Shown here: piece by piece, positions 5,672 through 7,355 of the stretch
Layout: every line of letters starts with the position of its first letter
Numbering within the stretch: position 1 is the first letter of the stretch
Assembly: GCA_903868205.1 (NCBI GenBank)
Contig: CAIPUJ010000035.1
Span: forward strand, 1 to 7,355
Source of the DNA: an uncultured bacterium
Lineage (GTDB): Bacteria > Patescibacteriota > Minisyncoccia > Phycocordibacterales > GWA1-40-21
Direction of reading: 5' to 3'
Length of the DNA stretch: 7,355 nt
The notes under the pieces: model-generated
The model's database searches: none
The model's input: only the letters and a program-made list of their open reading frames with translations
What the model was told of the DNA's origin: nothing
Program-made: the position numbers and the translations under genes

Positions 5672-5687
5672 TGTTTCACCCGAAACG
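5672..5687. promoter_or_regulatory. parS-like site 1
   Basis: TGTTTCACCCGAAACG matches the canonical ParB site TGTTTCACGTGAAACA at 13 of 16 positions, with the left half-site TGTTTCAC exact. It lies 2 nt after the 27-bp palindrome. Confidence 0.45.
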
Positions 5688-5714
5688 TGCATAAATGGCG
5701 GTAAAAGAATAAAT

Positions 5715-5743
5715 TTGGGTATTAGGTATTTTTATAATATAAT
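5715..5743 (+). promoter_or_regulatory. yraN promoter with very short leader
   Basis: TTGGGT (5715-5720) and TATAAT (5738-5743) are 17 nt apart; an overlapping TATAAT lies at 5733-5738. Transcription would begin only about 4 to 10 nt before the yraN ATG, so the mRNA is nearly leaderless, in line with the missing Shine-Dalgarno. ATTAGGT (5721-5727) and ACCTAAT (5747-5753) form an inverted repeat around the -10 and could be an operator. Confidence 0.5.
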
Positions 5744-5754
5744 TACACCTAATT

Positions 5755-6156
5755 ATGAATTCTAGGGCTAAAAACAAAGAAACAGGCCAACTTGGAGAAG
5801 ATATCGCCTGTAGGTTTCTGGTGAAACACGGTTTCGAGGTCGTTGAGCGTAATTATTGGAAAAAGTGTGGGGAAATTGATATCGTAGCTAAAAAGGGGAA
5901 TAAGCTTCACTTTGTTGAGGTGAAAAGTGTTTCCTGTGAAATCAATCCAGAGGTTCCATATAATGAAGATTCCTTTAGACCAGAAGACAATTTGCATCCT
6001 TGGAAACTTCAAAGGTTATCCAGAGTTGTTCAGACGTATTTACTAGAAAAAGATGTTTCTGATGAAACGCCATGGCAATTTGATGTAATTACTGTGTATT
6101 TAGATATAAAAAGGCGAGTATCAAAGGTTTGTTTGTTAGAAGATATCGTCCTATAA
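5755..6156 (+). CDS. yraN: YraN/UPF0102 family protein, nuclease-like fold
   Basis: This 133-residue protein is a clear UPF0102 (YraN) member of normal length. It has the PD-(D/E)XK restriction-endonuclease-like core: GQLGED (11-16, with E15), GEIDIVA (39-45, with D42) and FVEVKS (53-58, with E55 and K57), followed by the family's K-x-x-RL-x-R helix near residue 104. The putative catalytic residues are all present; the cellular role of the family is not established and a DNA-processing role is assumed from the fold. The ATG at 5755 has no Shine-Dalgarno but a promoter ends just before it. Three weak parS-like palindromes lie inside the gene, and intergenic DnaA-box regions flank it on both sides. 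Confidence 0.9.
   Translation: MNSRAKNKETGQLGEDIACRFLVKHGFEVVERNYWKKCGEIDIVAKKGNKLHFVEVKSVSCEINPEVPYNEDSFRPEDNLHPWKLQRLSRVVQTYLLEKDVSDETPWQFDVITVYLDIKRRVSKVCLLEDIVL
5813..6069. promoter_or_regulatory. Three parS-like palindromes inside yraN
   Basis: Sites are GGTTTCTGGTGAAACA (5813-5828, 13/16 to parS), TGTTTCCTGTGAAATC (5928-5943, 12/16) and TGTTTCTGATGAAACG (6054-6069, 12/16). Each keeps the half-sites GTTTC and TGAAA in parS spacing. Being within a gene, each alone could be chance; the spacing of about 115-125 bp makes the set notable. Confidence 0.35.
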
Positions 6157-6159
6157 AAA

Positions 6160-6182
6160 ATACAAAGGCTCCACCTTTGTAT
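6160..6182 (+). other. Hairpin after yraN
   Basis: ATACAAAGG and CCTTTGTAT form a 9-bp stem with a 5-nt loop, starting 4 nt after the yraN stop. There is no T-tract, so it is a weak terminator candidate on the plus strand; on the minus strand it is followed by six T residues. Its last base is the first base of the next parS-like site. Confidence 0.55.
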
Positions 6183-6253
6183 GTCTCACATGAAACAGGT
6201 TTATATATAAAGTTAGACTGGACCTAGTCAGGCTAAGTGTTTCTGGTGAAACA
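6182..6253. promoter_or_regulatory. Two strongest parS-like sites
   Basis: TGTCTCACATGAAACA (6182-6197) and TGTTTCTGGTGAAACA (6238-6253) each match the canonical parS TGTTTCACGTGAAACA at 14 of 16 positions, and the second keeps a perfect right half-site GTGAAACA. They lie 56 bp apart in non-coding DNA just after yraN. Confidence 0.5.
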
Positions 6254-6489
6254 GGGGTTTCCATTACCCCAACACCGTTTTTTAAAAAGTTTGTTTCTGC
6301 TTAAATATAAGGTTAGTCGGCTAATGCATGGCTATTATAATGGTTAGAAAATGTTGAAAAGGGTGAGGGGTTGAGAAAATATACTCATTTCATTCGTTAT
6401 TTTCTATTAAAAAACCGCCCCATCCTATATACAAATTCAAGGCGAAGTTGTTTTTGGAATTGTGACGGTTTGTCGAAAGAAGGTGCTCA
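6254..6489. other. Intergenic region, no clear gene
   Basis: No convincing gene is seen. Visible elements are a half parS-like site GTTTCTGCTT near 6295, a short palindrome TTAGTCGGCTAA (6313-6324), a TATAAT (6336-6341) without a good -35, and an inverted repeat AGAAAATA/TATTTTCT (6374-6381 and 6398-6405) flanked by GGGG and CCCC. The plus strand is unusually G-rich over 6354-6375. Confidence 0.4.
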
Positions 6490-6651
6490 GTGTTATCTCG
6501 TTCTCATTTTCAGGTCGTCCTTTTAAAAAGAGGATCAAGACTGAATTTTGAGTTTAAAATTCTAACGGAATATCACCAAATAAATCTTTCTTTTTTGAAG
6601 CTAGCTAGGCTTCTGGAAGAACAGCGATTAGAAATCATTGGTGGAGAATAA
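6490..6651 (+). CDS. Possible 53-residue hypothetical protein (GTG start)
   Basis: A GTG at 6490 with an AGAAGG Shine-Dalgarno-like stretch 6 nt upstream opens a 53-residue frame ending in TAA. The peptide is protein-like: an alternating strand region (SHFQVVLLKRG, then NFEFKILTEY) leads to a helix rich in Leu, Ala, Arg and Glu (FLKLARLLEEQ). No family is recognised; a remnant of a LAGLIDADG-type endonuclease is conceivable because of the strand-then-helix order, but no catalytic motif is seen. The frame is closed upstream by a TGA shortly before 6470. It may be a real small gene, a decayed gene fragment, or chance. Confidence 0.35.
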   Translation: MLSRSHFQVVLLKRGSRLNFEFKILTEYHQINLSFLKLARLLEEQRLEIIGGE

Positions 6652-6735
6652 ATTAACAGTTGCATGTCTAATTCATTTCCAATGTCCTATTTATATCTGG
6701 TACTATTTTATTCCTATATAAAGGACATGTAAAGG

Positions 6736-6753
6736 ACAAAACTGTGGATAACT
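6736..6753 (-). promoter_or_regulatory. DnaA box (right), in 18-bp repeat
   Basis: ACAAAACTGTGGATAACT is identical to 5489-5506 and contains the complement of the perfect DnaA box TTATCCACA (6743-6751). Very AT-rich DNA lies on both sides. Confidence 0.6.
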
Positions 6754-6763
6754 CATTAAATAA

Positions 6764-6787
6764 AAATGTCCTTTACAAAGGACATTT
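6764..6787 (-). terminator. Probable xth terminator / palindrome
   Basis: AAATGTCCTTT and AAAGGACATTT form an 11-bp stem with a 2-nt centre. On the minus strand it lies 22 nt past the xth stop and is followed by TTATTT, which suits a weak intrinsic terminator. It also belongs to the GGACA repeat cluster. Confidence 0.5.
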
Positions 6788-6809
6788 AAAAGACATATTT
6801 TTAGCCGTA

Positions 6810-7355
6810 TTATTTTAGTTCCAATAAAACAGGACAGTGATCAGATCCAAACATGTTATCTAAAATTTCTGCTTTTTTGATTTTATTTTTTAAATTTTCT
6901 GACACAAAAAAATAATCTAATCTCCATCCAACATTTCTATCACGCGCAAAAGTTTTCATGTCCCACCAACTATACTGAATTTTTTCTGGATTCAAAAACC
7001 TAAAAGTATCTATCCATCCTTTTGAAATTACTTTGTCTATCCAATCTCTTTCAATACGTAAAAATCCGGTATGGTTTTCGTTACCCTTTGGTCTCGCCAG
7101 ATCTATTTCATTGTGTGCCGTATTTACATCTCCACAGAAAATGACGGTTTTTCCTTGTTTTTCGAGTTTTTCAATACATCTTAGAAACTCATCATAGAAT
7201 TCTAATTTATATTTTAATCTTGCTGGGTCTTCTCCACCATTTGGGAAATATGTGTTAATCAGAACCAAGTCTACAAGGCCGGACCTTTTTTCCGATCCAA
7301 GGTCCGGCCTTGGGGAGGAGAGATCTGGTTTTATAATACCCAAATGTACAGCCAA
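6810..7355 (-). CDS. xth: Exodeoxyribonuclease III / AP endonuclease (5' end outside window)
   Basis: The last 181 residues of an exonuclease III-type DNA repair enzyme (endonuclease/exonuclease/phosphatase fold), which cuts at abasic sites and degrades one strand from the 3' end. Seen in order are INTYFPNG (catalytic Tyr region), VIFCGDVNTAHNEIDLARP (Asp/Asn active-site motif), TWW-like SWWDMKTFARDRNVGWRLDYFFVS, and the terminal GSDHCPV with the catalytic Asp-His. The N-terminal roughly 80-100 residues lie beyond 7355. Just before INTYFPNG, where relatives carry a conserved FD-x-EGRV strand, this protein has an Arg/Ser/Pro/Gly-rich stretch encoded by a GC-rich palindrome, so the gene may be altered by an inserted element. 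The downstream hairpin at 6764-6787 may end its transcript. Confidence 0.9.
   Translation of the reverse strand: MAVHLGIIKPDLSSPRPDLGSEKRSGLVDLVLINTYFPNGGEDPARLKYKLEFYDEFLRCIEKLEKQGKTVIFCGDVNTAHNEIDLARPKGNENHTGFLRIERDWIDKVISKGWIDTFRFLNPEKIQYSWWDMKTFARDRNVGWRLDYFFVSENLKNKIKKAEILDNMFGSDHCPVLLELK
7274..7312. repeat. GC-rich palindrome inside the xth gene
   Basis: CAAGGCCGGACCTT (7274-7287) and AAGGTCCGGCCTTG (7299-7312) form a perfect 14-bp stem with an 11-nt loop. It is far more GC-rich than its surroundings and is read in frame in xth as PRPDLGSEKRSGLV. In-frame palindromes of this kind recall Rickettsia palindromic elements. Confidence 0.85.

Larger units (their letters stand above)
5385..5714. 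other. AT-rich intergenic region with DnaA boxes and palindromes; candidate origin DNA
   Basis: No convincing gene is present in these 330 bases. They hold a 10-bp inverted repeat (AGGCTAAAAA 5432-5441 with TTTTTAGCCT 5459-5468). A 9-bp inverted repeat (AAGACTCTT 5475-5483 with AAGAGTCTT 5564-5572) frames the DnaA boxes. AATATGGCT occurs twice, and a perfect 27-bp palindrome and a parS-like site follow. The composition and box content recall a replication origin, but origin genes are absent from the window. Confidence 0.5.
6682..6794. repeat. GGACA repeat cluster
   Basis: The motif AAAGGACA or its complement occurs several times: AATGTCCTA near 6682, AAAGGACAT near 6720, AAAGGACAA at 6731, AAATGTCCTTT at 6764-6774 and AAAGGACATTT at 6777-6787, with a degenerate AAAGACAT after that. 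The right-hand DnaA box lies in the middle. Confidence 0.6.

Noticed and set aside
5749..6012. Minus-strand frame opposite yraN
   Set aside because: It is an antisense shadow of a clear family member.
5649..6253. CRISPR array, considered because of the repeated GTTTC/GAAAC motifs
   Set aside because: The repeats are 15-16 nt palindromes, irregularly spaced and partly inside a gene; no regular repeat-spacer pattern.
1..7355. Recoded UGA (glycine), as in some candidate-phyla bacteria
   Set aside because: The UDG-like gene ends in a TGA exactly overlapping the next start codon, and no conserved gene contains an in-frame TGA.

Overview
The window is AT-rich bacterial DNA with short, tightly packed genes. 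The suggested source is a Candidate Phyla Radiation (Patescibacteria, probably Parcubacteria-like) bacterium. This is inferred from gene content and style: none of the four tRNA genes encodes the 3' CCA, both tRNA-Gly genes carry A at the discriminator position, most genes lack a clear Shine-Dalgarno, and small proteins such as an RNHCP protein and a HopA1-like protein are present. TGA and TAA both serve as stops, so there is no sign of a recoded UGA.

Positions 1-4958 are transcribed leftward (minus strand). In transcription order they hold tRNA-Gly(GCC), a CCA-adding enzyme (cca), a HopA1-like protein, tRNA-Pro(UGG), then a tight trio (small uracil-DNA-glycosylase-like protein, HD phosphohydrolase, RNHCP zinc protein), tRNA-Gly(UCC) and a hairpin terminator. 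The trio is linked by an ATGA overlap and a 1-nt gap. Three of the four tRNAs have recognisable promoters just upstream, two of them with an extended -10 of the form TGNTAGTAT. The cca start is at 4740; the frame stays open upstream only because it reads through the tRNA-Gly gene.

From 5000 the direction reverses. tRNA-Arg(UCG) is followed by a complete small transcription unit (promoter, strong Shine-Dalgarno, 26-residue lipoprotein, terminator) and then by yraN (UPF0102, nuclease-like fold). Around yraN, from about 5400 to 6800, lies the most unusual DNA. It has two copies of an 18-bp repeat holding a perfect DnaA box (plus a third matching box), seven palindromes resembling the ParB centromere site parS, a perfect 27-bp palindrome, and a cluster of GGACA repeats. 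Together with the strand switch this looks like a possible replication-origin and centromere region, although no dnaA, dnaN, parA or parB is present to confirm it. A possible 53-residue GTG-start gene lies in the right-hand intergenic part.

The window ends inside a leftward exonuclease III gene (xth). In it, a GC-rich 14-bp-stem palindrome is translated in frame in place of a conserved segment, which resembles a protein-coding palindromic mobile element. The other observations that merit most attention are the parS/DnaA-box cluster, a CCA-ending copy of the tRNA-Gly 3' end ten bases before the cca start codon, and the orphan mini-lipoprotein.
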